DNA from: Chloroflexota bacterium
GTDB lineage: Bacteria; Chloroflexota; Chloroflexia; Thermomicrobiales; UBA6265
Length of the DNA: 64,000 bases
Assembly: GCA_023389575.1 (NCBI GenBank)
Contig: JAEWEG010000062.1
Coordinates: forward strand, 19,893-83,892
Reading direction: 5' to 3'
Shown here: positions 19,149-27,820 of the stretch, piece by piece
Layout: every line of letters begins with the position of its first letter
Numbering within the stretch: position 1 is the first letter of the stretch
The notes under the pieces: generated by a model
The model's input: only the letters and a program-made list of their open reading frames with translations
Databases searched by the model: none
What the model was told of the DNA's origin: nothing
Program-made: the position numbers and the translations under genes

Positions 19149-19154
19149 TATAAT
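19149..19154 (+). promoter_or_regulatory. -10 element of uvrB
   Basis: A perfect TATAAT, 50 bases before the uvrB ATG. The -35 region at about 19127-19132 (TTCCAT) is poor and overlaps the SOS box. Confidence 0.65.
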
Positions 19155-19204
19155 TGCAGGTCTGTCTGGATCGCCATCCATCTCCACTCGGAGGCCACCC
19201 CAAC

Positions 19205-21217
19205 ATGCCCAACAAGTTCGAAATCGTTTCCGACCTGCGCCCCACTGGTGACCAGCCCAACGCCATCAACACCCTCGTCGAGGGCATCGAAGCCGGCGAG
19301 CGCATGCAAACCCTGCTCGGTGTCACCGGCTCGGGCAAGACCTTCACCATGGCCAACGTCATCGAGAGACTGAACCGGCCCGCCCTGGTCCTCGCCCACA
19401 ACAAGACGCTCGCCGCCCAGCTCTACAGCGAGTTCAAGGAATTCTTCCCGCGAAACGCCGTGGAGTACTTCGTCTCCTACTACGACTACTATCAGCCGGA
19501 AGCTTATGTCGCCCGCACCGACACCTTCATCGAGAAGGATTCGGACATCAACGAGGAGATCGACAAGCTCCGGCACGCCGCCACCCGATCGTTACTCACC
19601 CGTCACGACACGCTCATCGTCGCGTCGGTTTCCTGCATCTTCGGTCTCGGAACGCCGGAAGAGTATGCCCAGACCACGGTAGACCTCCGGCGGGGCATGA
19701 ATGTCCGCCGCGACCGCGTCATCCGCCACCTGATCGACATCCAGTACGACCGGAACGACATGACACTGACACGTGCCACGTTCCGCGCGCGAGGCGACAC
19801 CCTCGAAATCTACCCCGCCTATGAGGAAATCGCCGTCCGCGTGGAGTTCTTCGGCGACGAAATCGAGCGCATTTCCGATGTCGATCCACTCACCGGCGAG
19901 ATCCTCGCCGAACGCGACGACATCGTCATTTACCCGGCCCGTCACTTCGTGACCTCGGCCGACAAGCTCACCACCGCCATCAAGGACATTGAGCAGGAAC
20001 TCGAGGATCGGCTGAAGGAACTCGAATCCCAGGGCAAGGTCCTCGAAGCGGCGCGCCTCAAGCAACGCACGATGTACGACATCGAGATGATGACGGAGAC
20101 CGGCTTCTGTTCCGGCATCGAGAACTATTCGATGCACCTGTCCCGCCGGAAGTTCGGGGAGCAGCCCGCGACCCTGCTCGACTACTTCCCCGACGACTAC
20201 CTCCTGTTCGTCGACGAGTCCCACATGACGCTCCCCCAGGTCCGGGGCATGCATGGCGGCGATCGCTCGCGCAAGGATGTCCTCGTCGAACATGGCTTCC
20301 GCCTGCCCTCCGCACGGGAGAACCGTCCGCTGCGATTCGACGAGTTCGAACGCATGATCCCGCAGGCGATCTTCGTCTCGGCGACGCCAGGTCCGTACGA
20401 GAACGAGCACTCCACCCGGGTTGTCGAACAGTTGATTCGCCCGACCGGCCTGGTCGATCCAGCCATCTCCGTTCGCGCCACCAAGGGACAGATCGACGAC
20501 CTCGTCGCCGAGATCAACGCCCGTACTGCACGCAACGAACGGGTATTGGTGACAACGCTCACCAAGCGCATGGCCGAGGATCTCTCCGAATACCTGAAGG
20601 AAATGGGCATTCGCACCCACTACCTTCATAGCGAGGTCGACACCTTCGAACGAATCGAAATCCTCCGCGACCTTCGACTCGGCGTTCACGACGTGGTGGT
20701 GGGCATCAACCTCCTCCGTGAGGGGCTCGACCTGCCAGAAGTCTCATTAGTTGCTATCCTCGACGCGGACAAGGAGGGCTACCTCCGGTCCGAAGGTGCG
20801 CTGATCCAGACGATCGGGCGCGCGGCCAGGCACGTCGACGGGCACGTCATCATGTACGCGGACAACATGACCCGCTCGATGAAGGCAGCCATCGACGAGA
20901 CCTACCGCCGCCGTGAGTTGCAGCTTGCGCACAACGAACAGCATGGAATCCAGCCACGCGGTATCGTCAAGGAGATCAGGGATCTCTCCGACCGCGTCCG
21001 TGCCGTCGCCGAAGAAACCGCCGGTTACGAAGCCGGCGCCGACGAACCCGGAATCATCGCGCACATCCCGCGCGACGAGCTCACTCGCATGGTCAAGGAC
21101 CTGGAATCCCAGATGAAGGCGGCCGCCAAGAACCTCGAGTTCGAAAAGGCAGCCCTCCTGCGTGACCAGGTGGTCGAACTTCGGCGTATCATCGAAGTCG
21201 ATCCCGTCAGCGCTTGA
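19205..21217 (+). CDS. uvrB: Excinuclease ABC subunit B
   Basis: 670-residue DNA damage recognition helicase that works with UvrA and UvrC in nucleotide excision repair. The start is the ATG at 19205 with GGAGG upstream; a TTG 17 codons earlier would lie on the -10 box. The Walker A motif GSGKT is at 42-46; the beta-hairpin [14 protein letters not shown], the [16 protein letters not shown] helicase motif and [10 protein letters not shown] follow. The UVR domain that binds UvrC is at the C-terminus ([20 protein letters not shown]). Likely SOS-induced through the box at 19116. Confidence 0.96.
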   Translation: MPNKFEIVSDLRPTGDQPNAINTLVEGIEAGERMQTLLGVTGSGKTFTMANVIERLNRPALVLAHNKTLAAQLYSEFKEFFPRNAVEYFVSYYDYYQPEAYVARTDTFIEKDSDINEEIDKLRHAATRSLLTRHDTLIVASVSCIFGLGTPEEYAQTTVDLRRGMNVRRDRVIRHLIDIQYDRNDMTLTRATFRARGDTLEIYPAYEEIAVRVEFFGDEIERISDVDPLTGEILAERDDIVIYPARHFVTSADKLTTAIKDIEQELEDRLKELESQGKVLEAARLKQRTMYDIEMMTETGFCSGIENYSMHLSRRKFGEQPATLLDYFPDDYLLFVDESHMTLPQVRGMHGGDRSRKDVLVEHGFRLPSARENRPLRFDEFERMIPQAIFVSATPGPYENEHSTRVVEQLIRPTGLVDPAISVRATKGQIDDLVAEINARTARNERVLVTTLTKRMAEDLSEYLKEMGIRTHYLHSEVDTFERIEILRDLRLGVHDVVVGINLLREGLDLPEVSLVAILDADKEGYLRSEGALIQTIGRAARHVDGHVIMYADNMTRSMKAAIDETYRRRELQLAHNEQHGIQPRGIVKEIRDLSDRVRAVAEETAGYEAGADEPGIIAHIPRDELTRMVKDLESQMKAAAKNLEFEKAALLRDQVVELRRIIEVDPVSA

Positions 21218-21265
21218 CCCTGACGGAGCCGTTCTCGCGGGAATGCATCGAATCTGAAAGGACCT

Positions 21266-22237
21266 ATGCGTATGCTCGGCTCCAACATCGGGAGGGTGAA
21301 GTGGGCGTCATTGCTTGTCGCCATGGCGGTGGCGGCATCGATCACGCCCGCCACCCTGGCCCAGGACTCCACGCCTGGCTCCGACACCGAAATCACCACC
21401 CAGCTCCCCAGCGCCGATCTCCCCTCCATGAATCAGCAGGGGTTCGTCTACGAACTCGAATCCGCCTGGGATGGCTCGTTCGACCAGGTCCCATCGGAGG
21501 CCCCGGTCTACCGGATGGACGTTCCGACCTATGACGCCGAATCCTTCGGCGCCTTCGCCAGTCGCCTTGACATCGAAGGTGAAGTCAGCGATCAGGGCAA
21601 TGGGTCGTGGGAGGTCGTCGGTGAAGGCGGAAGTCTCTACTCCGCCCCTGGCTTTTCCCAGTACATCTCCACCGCCGAAATCCCCGAGGGCGACCTCCCC
21701 TCGGACGAGCAGGCGGTTGCCTACGCGCGCGAATGGCTCCGCCAGACCGGCACCCTACCGGCCGACGTCGGCGAGGGTATGGTTGTCGCCCGAGTCGAGG
21801 ATCCGGCTCGTGTCATCCTCTCGTTCCAGCCGGCCCGCCCTGAAAACCTGATCTCGGCCTATCCGAACATCACCATCACCATGGGCCCCAACGCGCTGGT
21901 CCTCGAGGCATCGTTCCGCTGGTACAACCTGACCGTCGCGGATACCTACGCTCTCAGCCCGGTCGAGGGAGCCTGGGCCGAAGTCTCGGAGCGCCGCTCC
22001 TTCCTCCAGTCGGACATCCCCGCGAATGTCGCCGAGCCCGGATCGACGGTTCGGGGCCGCGCCACCTACACCCAGGTGGTCGTGGCCTACACCACGTCGG
22101 GCGTGGTTGGCGAAACCCAGTACCTGCAGCCGGTCTACGTGTTCACTGGCACCGTCCAGATCGAGGGTGTCGACCAGACCTACCCCATCCGGGCGTATGT
22201 TCCGGCACTGGTCAACAGCCAGCAACCCGTCGGCTGA
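21266..22237 (+). CDS. Secreted protein of unknown function
   Basis: 323 residues with an AAAGGA ribosome site. A signal peptide covers about residues 1-36 (basic start, hydrophobic WASLLVAMAVAASITPA, likely cut after TLAQ or nearby). The mature part has repeated beta-rich segments, and YLQPVYVFTGTV near the C-terminus recalls PepSY/YycI-like extracellular sensor folds, but that resemblance is weak. There is no cysteine pair or catalytic motif. It follows uvrB by 48 bases and ends before a strong terminator. Confidence 0.7.
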   Translation: MRMLGSNIGRVKWASLLVAMAVAASITPATLAQDSTPGSDTEITTQLPSADLPSMNQQGFVYELESAWDGSFDQVPSEAPVYRMDVPTYDAESFGAFASRLDIEGEVSDQGNGSWEVVGEGGSLYSAPGFSQYISTAEIPEGDLPSDEQAVAYAREWLRQTGTLPADVGEGMVVARVEDPARVILSFQPARPENLISAYPNITITMGPNALVLEASFRWYNLTVADTYALSPVEGAWAEVSERRSFLQSDIPANVAEPGSTVRGRATYTQVVVAYTTSGVVGETQYLQPVYVFTGTVQIEGVDQTYPIRAYVPALVNSQQPVG

Positions 22238-22244
22238 TCCGCCA

Positions 22245-22287
22245 CTCGCGCTCCCGGCTCCTCCATCAGGACCGGGAGCGCGAGTTT
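22245..22287 (+). terminator. Intrinsic terminator after the secreted protein gene
   Basis: 13-base arms CTCGCGCTCCCGG and CCGGGAGCGCGAG around a 14-base loop, followed by TTT. It lies eight bases after the stop codon. Confidence 0.75.
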
Positions 22288-22322
22288 CCGTATTCGCCAC
22301 CTGAATCCACCTGGAGCGTTCC

Positions 22323-22805
22323 GTGTCCTCGACCCCATCCGTATCGCGCATTCTCGTGATCAATGGTCCCAACCTTAACAAGCTCGGTACCCGGGAACCC
22401 GAGAAATACGGAACCACCACGCTCCAAACCATCATCGAGCGGCTCGACGACCAGGCGGCGCACGGCGATCCCGTCCTGACCATCGAGGCGTTCCAGTCCA
22501 ATCACGAGGGCGCGATCATCGACTTCCTCCAGGAATATGCCCCGGACAGTTCCGGCATCATCATCAACGCGGGCGCGTTCACCCACTACAGCTACGCGAT
22601 CCGCGATGCCCTCGCCAACGCCGACCTTCCAACCGTCGAGGTTCACATCACCAACATCCACGCTCGCGAATCGTTCCGCCACACATCAGTCATCTCCGAT
22701 GTCGTCGCGGGGCAGATCGTCGGGCTGGGCGTCGCCGGATACGGGCTGGCGCTGGAGTGGCACCGCCAGCGGCTCGCGGGCCAGGCAAGGAGTGGCGACC
22801 GATGA
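22323..22805 (+). CDS. aroQ: Type II 3-dehydroquinate dehydratase
   Basis: 160-residue shikimate-pathway enzyme that dehydrates 3-dehydroquinate, normally as a dodecamer. It starts at GTG. VINGPNLNKLGTREPEKYG, FQSNHEGAIIDFLQ, IINAGAFTHYSYAIRDAL and VEVHITNIHARESFRH are all family signatures; the catalytic Tyr (EKYG) and His (VHITN) are present. It overlaps the M24 peptidase gene by four bases (ATGA). This aroQ-pepP-efp-accB order is common in Gram-positive-type genomes. Confidence 0.95.
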   Translation: MSSTPSVSRILVINGPNLNKLGTREPEKYGTTTLQTIIERLDDQAAHGDPVLTIEAFQSNHEGAIIDFLQEYAPDSSGIIINAGAFTHYSYAIRDALANADLPTVEVHITNIHARESFRHTSVISDVVAGQIVGLGVAGYGLALEWHRQRLAGQARSGDR

Positions 22806-23869
22806 GCATCTTCGACGGACTTGGTATCGATGGCCTGCTCGTCACCGGGGCCACGAACCGCCGCTACTACTCCGGTTGGTCCGCCGATGACCACGCGCCG
22901 GATCGCCCATCCGGCGTCATGCTTGTCACCCCATCGAAACGCCTGCTCTACGCCTCGCCAACCAATCTCCCCTGGGCCGAAGCCGAAGTCCACGATGACG
23001 TGACGCCTCGCGCCATCGAGACCGGATGGGTCGAATCGATCGCGGCCGCGATCGCCGAGGAGGGGCTCAAGAGAGTCGGGTTCGAGGACGCCCTGTTCCC
23101 GGTCGCCAGCTACTGGCACCTGAGCGACGCGTTGGGCGACGGTGTCGAACTGGTGCCGGTCGGCTCGTCCGTCGACCAGCAGCGCGAAGTCAAGGACGAG
23201 CGAGAGCTGGCGCTGATCCGCCAGGCGCTCGCCCTCACTGACCAGGCGTTCGAGCGCGCCGCCGGGCACCTCCGCGAAGGAATGACCGAGCGCGAACTGG
23301 CCCACATCATCGACCAGTCGCTGCGGGATCTGGGCAGCGATGGCCAAGCGTTCGACACCATCGTCGCCTCCGGCCCAAACGCCGCAAGGCCCCATCACGC
23401 GCCCGGTGACCGGGTCATCCAGACATCGGAACCCGTCATCATCGACATGGGCGCGCGCGTCCAGGGATACTGCGGCGACCTTACGCGAACGATCTGGATA
23501 GGACAACCAGGCGAACAACTTGGTACCATGTACCGTCTGGTCGCCGATGCGCAACGGGCCGCCATTGCCGCGGTTCGCGCCGGCGTGAACGCCAGCGAGG
23601 TCGACCGGGCGGTACGCGAGGTGTTCGCCGCCGCCCAACTCGACCAGTTTTTTGTGCACGGCACTGGTCATGCCATCGGCCTTCGTATCCACGAAGCGCC
23701 GTTCCTTGGCCGAAACTCGCGGGATATCCTGCAAACGGGCAATGTCGTCACCATCGAACCGGGACTCTACATCCCCGGCTGGGGTGGAGTCAGGATCGAG
23801 GATGTCGTGGTGGTGAAGGACGATGGCCACGAAAACCTCACCGGCGCGCCCAAACTGCTCGGGCAATAA
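22802..23869 (+). CDS. M24-family Xaa-Pro aminopeptidase
   Basis: 355 residues from the ATG at 22802, which overlaps the aroQ stop. An N-terminal creatinase-like domain (about 1-120) precedes the pita-bread catalytic domain. Metal ligands are visible in IIDMGARVQGYCGDLTRT (two Asp), HGTGHAIGLRIHEAP (His), VTIEPGLY (Glu) and VRIEDVV (Glu). It likely removes N-terminal residues before proline in cytoplasmic peptides; proline dipeptidase activity cannot be excluded. Its place between aroQ and efp is typical. Confidence 0.9.
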   Translation: MSIFDGLGIDGLLVTGATNRRYYSGWSADDHAPDRPSGVMLVTPSKRLLYASPTNLPWAEAEVHDDVTPRAIETGWVESIAAAIAEEGLKRVGFEDALFPVASYWHLSDALGDGVELVPVGSSVDQQREVKDERELALIRQALALTDQAFERAAGHLREGMTERELAHIIDQSLRDLGSDGQAFDTIVASGPNAARPHHAPGDRVIQTSEPVIIDMGARVQGYCGDLTRTIWIGQPGEQLGTMYRLVADAQRAAIAAVRAGVNASEVDRAVREVFAAAQLDQFFVHGTGHAIGLRIHEAPFLGRNSRDILQTGNVVTIEPGLYIPGWGGVRIEDVVVVKDDGHENLTGAPKLLGQ

Positions 23870-23935
23870 GCCCAGCCCAATTCGCGAACCAGGTCATTGG
23901 TTCAATACGGCGCCTTCGCGCCGGGAGACATGCGC

Positions 23936-24496
23936 ATGATCGATACAGGTGATGTTCGCAAGGGAAGCACCCTTGATATCGACGGCAAGCTCGTCAAGGT
24001 TATCGACTTTTCGCACAACAAGCAGGGTCGTGGTTCCGCCCAGCTCCGGATGTCCCTCAAGGACCTCCGCACCGGTTCCAACACCCAGCTCACCGTCATG
24101 GCTGGGACCAAGTTCCAGTCGGTTCGGTTGGAGCGGCAGCACGTCCAGTTCCTGTACCAGGACGGCAACCACTACAACTTCATGGACACCGAGTCATTCG
24201 AGCAAATCATCCTCGACGAAGTGACAGTGGCCGACTACGTCCACTTCTTCAAGGAGCAGGACGTAATCGACCTCCTCACCTACAATGGGGAACCAATCGA
24301 CATTGAACTGCCAACCTCGGTCGTGTTGACCATCACCCAGACCGACCCAGGCTTCAAGGGCGATACCGCGACGGGCGGCAACAAGCCGGCCACCCTGGAA
24401 ACCGGCCTGGTCGTCAACGTGCCGCTCTTCCTCAGCGAGGGAGACCAGGTCAAGGTAGACACCCGGTCGGGCGAATACATTGAGCGCGTGGGCTAG
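23936..24496 (+). CDS. efp: Elongation factor P, Arg at the modification site
   Basis: 186 residues from the ATG at 23936, chosen for the GGGAGA seven bases upstream and because it gives the normal EF-P N-terminus (MIDTGDVRKGSTLDID). EF-P relieves ribosome stalling at polyproline. Three beta-barrel domains are complete, with the family signature near the C-terminus (TGLVVNVPLFLSEGDQVKV). At the loop tip the motif is NKQGRGS, with Arg at position 32 where most EF-P have the lysine that is beta-lysylated or hydroxylated. Length is normal. It follows the M24 gene by 66 bases and precedes accB by 11. Confidence 0.93.
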   Translation: MIDTGDVRKGSTLDIDGKLVKVIDFSHNKQGRGSAQLRMSLKDLRTGSNTQLTVMAGTKFQSVRLERQHVQFLYQDGNHYNFMDTESFEQIILDEVTVADYVHFFKEQDVIDLLTYNGEPIDIELPTSVVLTITQTDPGFKGDTATGGNKPATLETGLVVNVPLFLSEGDQVKVDTRSGEYIERVG

Positions 24497-24507
24497 AGGA
24501 ACGACCA

Positions 24508-24999
24508 ATGGAGAGATTTGCCGGAAATTCCGTGGAGGGTACCCCGATTAGCGCTGCCACCGACAACGTAATCGGCACTGTCCGCGAACTCATCTCAATG
24601 ATGGGGAAAGGCGGGATCAACGAGCTCGATCTGTCCACTGGGGAACTCACCATTCGCCTGCGGGGCTCCAGCGGCACCGTCTCATCTCCGTCCCACAACC
24701 CTCCCGCCACCATCAACGCCTCGACGGACCAGCCGGCGGAAGAAGGCCACGTCGTCACCGCGCCAATGATCGGCACCTATTATGCCTCCCCCTCTCCCGG
24801 CGAAGCACCGTTCGTGCAGGTCGGGGACGAGGTGGAGGTCGGCCAGGTGGTCGGCATCATCGAAGCCATGAAGATCATGAACGAGATCATCAGCGATCGC
24901 TCCGGCGTCGTGCTCCAGGTCATGGTCGAAAACGCGCAGCCGGTTGAGTACGGCTCGCCCCTGATCCGCCTCGGCGACTCATCGGACGCCCTTGCGTGA
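24508..24999 (+). CDS. accB: Biotin carboxyl carrier protein of acetyl-CoA carboxylase
   Basis: 163 residues. The biotin attachment motif EAMKIMNEI is near residue 118, inside a C-terminal biotinyl domain of about 80 residues. A flexible Ser/Pro/Thr-rich linker and an N-terminal helix pair precede it, as in AccB. It carries CO2 for malonyl-CoA formation. The biotin carboxylase gene accC, usually next, is not here; instead xseA overlaps it by four bases (GTGA). Confidence 0.93.
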   Translation: MERFAGNSVEGTPISAATDNVIGTVRELISMMGKGGINELDLSTGELTIRLRGSSGTVSSPSHNPPATINASTDQPAEEGHVVTAPMIGTYYASPSPGEAPFVQVGDEVEVGQVVGIIEAMKIMNEIISDRSGVVLQVMVENAQPVEYGSPLIRLGDSSDALA

Positions 25000-26234
25000 G
25001 TTCACGCATCATCCAGGTTGGATCCCTCGCGTCATACCTGAAGGACCTCATCGATTCAGATGAGGTCCTTCAGGATATGTGGGTCGAGGGCGAAGTCTCC
25101 TCATTCACCGTCGCCGCCTCGGGCCACGCCTACTTCGCCATCAAGGACGATCAGTCCGCCATCGACTGCGTGATGTGGAAAACCGCCCGCGCTCGTCAGT
25201 CGTTCCAGCCACGCGTTGGCGACAAGATCGTCGTTCACGGGGCGGCCACTGTCTACGAGCGCACCACCAGGCTCCAGATCCGGGCCGATGTCCTGTACCC
25301 GGCCGGCGCCGGCATCCTCCAGCTTCAACTGGAACAACTCCGCCAGAAGCTCGAGGCCGAGGGGCTCTTCGACGAGAGTCGCAAGCGTCCACTTCCCCAG
25401 CTCCCACGCCGGATTGGCGTGGTGACCTCCCCAACCGGGGCTGTCTGGCACGATATCCAGCGCGTGCTGCGGCGACGGTATCCGCTTGCCGAGCTCGTCC
25501 TTGCTCCCGCCGTGGTGCAGGGTGACACCGCCGGTGGCACCGTCGTGGCCGCGCTCGCCCTGCTCCAGGAACACGAGGTCGATGTCATCATCGTTGCCCG
25601 CGGTGGTGGTTCGGCCGAAGACCTCTGGGCATTCAACGATGAGCGAATAGTCCGCGCGGTCTTCGCCAGCACGATCCCGGTCGTCTCCGCCATCGGTCAC
25701 GAAACCGACACCACGCTCATCGATTATGTCGCGGACCTGCGAGCTCCGACGCCGTCGGTCGCCGCCGAAATGGTCGCGCCGGATCTCTCAAACTTCAGCC
25801 AGTATCTGGACGAGCTGGTCGACCAGATGCATGTCAGCGCCAATCGCGCGGTACAACGCCGCGCCGACGCTCTCGCTCACCTCCAGTTCCGCCTTGGCCT
25901 TGTCTCGCCGGCCTCGCAACTCGTCGCCATGCGATCGGCGCTGGACGCCGAGCAGGAACGCCTGCGCACGGCGGTGGCCCGGTCGATCGAACGTCGCCAG
26001 GCCACCATCGCCCAGCACGTCGCCCTGATCCACGCGCTCGACCCCGCGTCACTGCTTCAGCGAGGCTACGCCTGGGTAAGCCACGACGCCACCGGCGAAT
26101 CGGTCCGCTCGGCGTCCGGTCTCCAGCCCGGACAGGCAATCGACCTCACCTGGGCGGATGGTTCGGCCCGGACCACCGTCAATCGCGTCTCATCCGCCAC
26201 GATCGTCAACCAGGGAACACCACATGACCATTGA
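24996..26234 (+). CDS. xseA: Exodeoxyribonuclease VII large subunit
   Basis: 412 residues from a GTG overlapping the accB stop. ExoVII degrades single-stranded DNA with XseB. An N-terminal OB fold (VEGEVSSFTVAASGHAYFAIKDD) precedes the catalytic domain with RRIGVVTSPTGAVWHDI, VARGGGSAEDLWAFNDE and SAIGHETDTTLIDYVADLRAPTPSVAAE, then a coiled-coil and the C-terminal LLQRGYAWV segment. A perfect inverted repeat lies in codons 15-26. It overlaps xseB by 11 bases. Confidence 0.95.
   Translation: MSSRIIQVGSLASYLKDLIDSDEVLQDMWVEGEVSSFTVAASGHAYFAIKDDQSAIDCVMWKTARARQSFQPRVGDKIVVHGAATVYERTTRLQIRADVLYPAGAGILQLQLEQLRQKLEAEGLFDESRKRPLPQLPRRIGVVTSPTGAVWHDIQRVLRRRYPLAELVLAPAVVQGDTAGGTVVAALALLQEHEVDVIIVARGGGSAEDLWAFNDERIVRAVFASTIPVVSAIGHETDTTLIDYVADLRAPTPSVAAEMVAPDLSNFSQYLDELVDQMHVSANRAVQRRADALAHLQFRLGLVSPASQLVAMRSALDAEQERLRTAVARSIERRQATIAQHVALIHALDPASLLQRGYAWVSHDATGESVRSASGLQPGQAIDLTWADGSARTTVNRVSSATIVNQGTPHDH
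25038..25073. repeat. Perfect 15-bp inverted repeat inside the start of xseA
   Basis: CTGAAGGACCTCATC and its exact complement flank a six-base loop (GATTCA), 43-78 bases into xseA. The stem would form in the mRNA just after the start codon and could slow translation or decay. It is followed by GATATG, not a T-run, so it is not a simple terminator. Confidence 0.85.
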
Positions 26235-26454
26235 CCTCTCGTCCACCGGAGATTCCGCCCCCTCGTTCGAGGAGGCACTGGAGCAACTCCAGGCCATCGT
26301 CTCCCGCCTCGAAGCCGGTGAAGCCACGCTTGAGGAAACGATCGGGGATATTCGCCAGGGAACCGAACTGGCATCATACTGTCAGCGGCTGATCGCCGAC
26401 GCGGAACTTCGCATCACCGAACTCTCGGCCCCAGCCACGTCCTCTGACGACTGA
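26224..26454 (+). CDS. xseB: Exodeoxyribonuclease VII small subunit
   Basis: 76 residues from the ATG at 26224, inside the last 11 bases of xseA. SFEEALEQLQAIVSRLEAGEATLEETI is the family signature, forming a helical pair that binds XseA. The length is normal. Overlap with xseA implies translational coupling and matched amounts of the two subunits. Confidence 0.94.
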   Translation: MTIDLSSTGDSAPSFEEALEQLQAIVSRLEAGEATLEETIGDIRQGTELASYCQRLIADAELRITELSAPATSSDD

Positions 26455-26485
26455 TCCAGGCCGCTTCACCACTGAAAGACCCAAC

Positions 26486-27514
26486 ATGACCTCGCCGTCA
26501 GAATCGCCCACCCTAATCGCTGGAAAACTGCCAGGCTCACTGCTTGAACGACTCGTCGAGGTCTACCGCACCGTCCCCGACCCCGACGTGATCGTCGCGC
26601 CTGGCTACGGCCGCGATGCCGCCGCGGTGAACACTGGCGGGGAACATCCGCTCATCGTCAAGAGCGATCCCATCACCTTCGCCACATCAGCCGCCGCTCG
26701 CTACCTGGTCGCCGTCAATGCGAACGATATTGCCTGCCTCGGTGGAACCCCTCGCTGGCTCACCGTTGTCCTGCTCCTCCCGGTCGGGACGAGCGAAAGC
26801 GAGGTCGAAACCCTGTTCGCTGACCTCCAGCGTGCCTGTGATGCAATGCGAGTCAGCGTCATCGGCGGCCACACGGAGATCACGCCATCCGTGAACCAGC
26901 CTGTCATCGTCGGAACCATGCTCGGCCTGGCCGGTCCAACCGGCCTGCTCGAACCGGGGAAGGCCAGTCCAGGCGATGACCTGATGCTCACGAAGTTCGC
27001 CGGCATCGAGGGAACCGCCCTTCTGGCCCGCGAATTCACCGCTCAGCTCACGACGTCCCTGGGTCGCGACACCGTTTCCCGCGCGGCGAAGCTCCTCCAG
27101 CTCCCGGGCATCAGCATCGTCGCCGACGCCAACGCCGTGCTCGCGGCTGGAGGCGTCACCGCGCTCCACGACCCCACCGAGGGCGGCGTGTCCACCGCCA
27201 TCAACGAGATGGCGCGCGCCTCGAACTGCGGCGCGGAGGTCCTGGCCGATGCGATTCCAATCCTGCCCGAGACCCGCGCCATCTGCGACCACTTCGAGCT
27301 GAATCCTTTTGGCCTGCTGAGTTCCGGCGCCCTCCTGGTGGCCGTCGCACCCGGTCACCGAGACGCGATCAGGAATGCCGCGACCTCCGCAGGCATCCCA
27401 ATCACCCACATAGGCAGGCTCACCGCCCCTCACGATGGCGTTACCATGCTCACAGCGAATGGACGCGTGCCCCTTCCGGTGTTCGACTCCGACGAGGTGA
27501 CGCGGGTCCTGTAA
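26486..27514 (+). CDS. AIR synthase-related (HypE-like) protein
   Basis: 342 residues with the two-domain AIRS fold: an N-terminal ATP-binding domain with GRDAAAVNTGGEHPLIVKSDPITF and VNANDIACLGGTPRWL, and a C-terminal domain with ALHDPTEGGVSTAINEMA and a GLLSSGALLVAV motif. This pattern is closest to HypE, which makes the cyanide ligand of [NiFe] hydrogenase. However, the Cys that ends HypE (PRIC tail) is absent, the C-terminus reads DEVTRVL, and no other hyp gene is in the window. It is more likely an uncharacterised AIRS-family enzyme. ThiL is less likely by motif. Confidence 0.75.
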   Translation: MTSPSESPTLIAGKLPGSLLERLVEVYRTVPDPDVIVAPGYGRDAAAVNTGGEHPLIVKSDPITFATSAAARYLVAVNANDIACLGGTPRWLTVVLLLPVGTSESEVETLFADLQRACDAMRVSVIGGHTEITPSVNQPVIVGTMLGLAGPTGLLEPGKASPGDDLMLTKFAGIEGTALLAREFTAQLTTSLGRDTVSRAAKLLQLPGISIVADANAVLAAGGVTALHDPTEGGVSTAINEMARASNCGAEVLADAIPILPETRAICDHFELNPFGLLSSGALLVAVAPGHRDAIRNAATSAGIPITHIGRLTAPHDGVTMLTANGRVPLPVFDSDEVTRVL

Positions 27515-27535
27515 CCGTTATCGTCTGGAGGCCCA

Positions 27536-27808
27536 ATGGCTACCGAACCGAACGAAATCGTCATGTTCGCGCGCGAGCGCTTCTGCCCGGATGTCACCCG
27601 CGCCCGCACGCGCCTCACCGAGCTCGGCATCCCGTGGCGGGAATTCGACGTCGAGAGCGATCCCGCCGCCGCACAGGAAAACCAGCGCCTCACGGGCCGC
27701 TCGAACGTTCCCACCCTCGTTATTGGCGAGCGCATCCTCGTCGAGCCATCCCGCTCCCAGATCGACGACGCGCTAACGGCCGCCGGATTTGATATCAGCG
27801 AAGAATAG
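27536..27808 (+). CDS. Glutaredoxin-family protein, monothiol
   Basis: 90 residues with a thioredoxin fold. The active site reads RFCPDV, with a single cysteine at the position of the CPxC motif, so only monothiol chemistry is possible. SNVPTLVIGERILVEPS is the cis-Pro/glutathione-binding loop, and the C-terminal helix is present. GGAGG precedes the ATG. It is 21 bases after the HypE-like gene and 12 before the isoaspartyl peptidase, so probably in one operon. A role in iron-sulfur delivery or repair is possible. Confidence 0.85.
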   Translation: MATEPNEIVMFARERFCPDVTRARTRLTELGIPWREFDVESDPAAAQENQRLTGRSNVPTLVIGERILVEPSRSQIDDALTAAGFDISEE

Positions 27809-27820
27809 GAACCACCCAGC

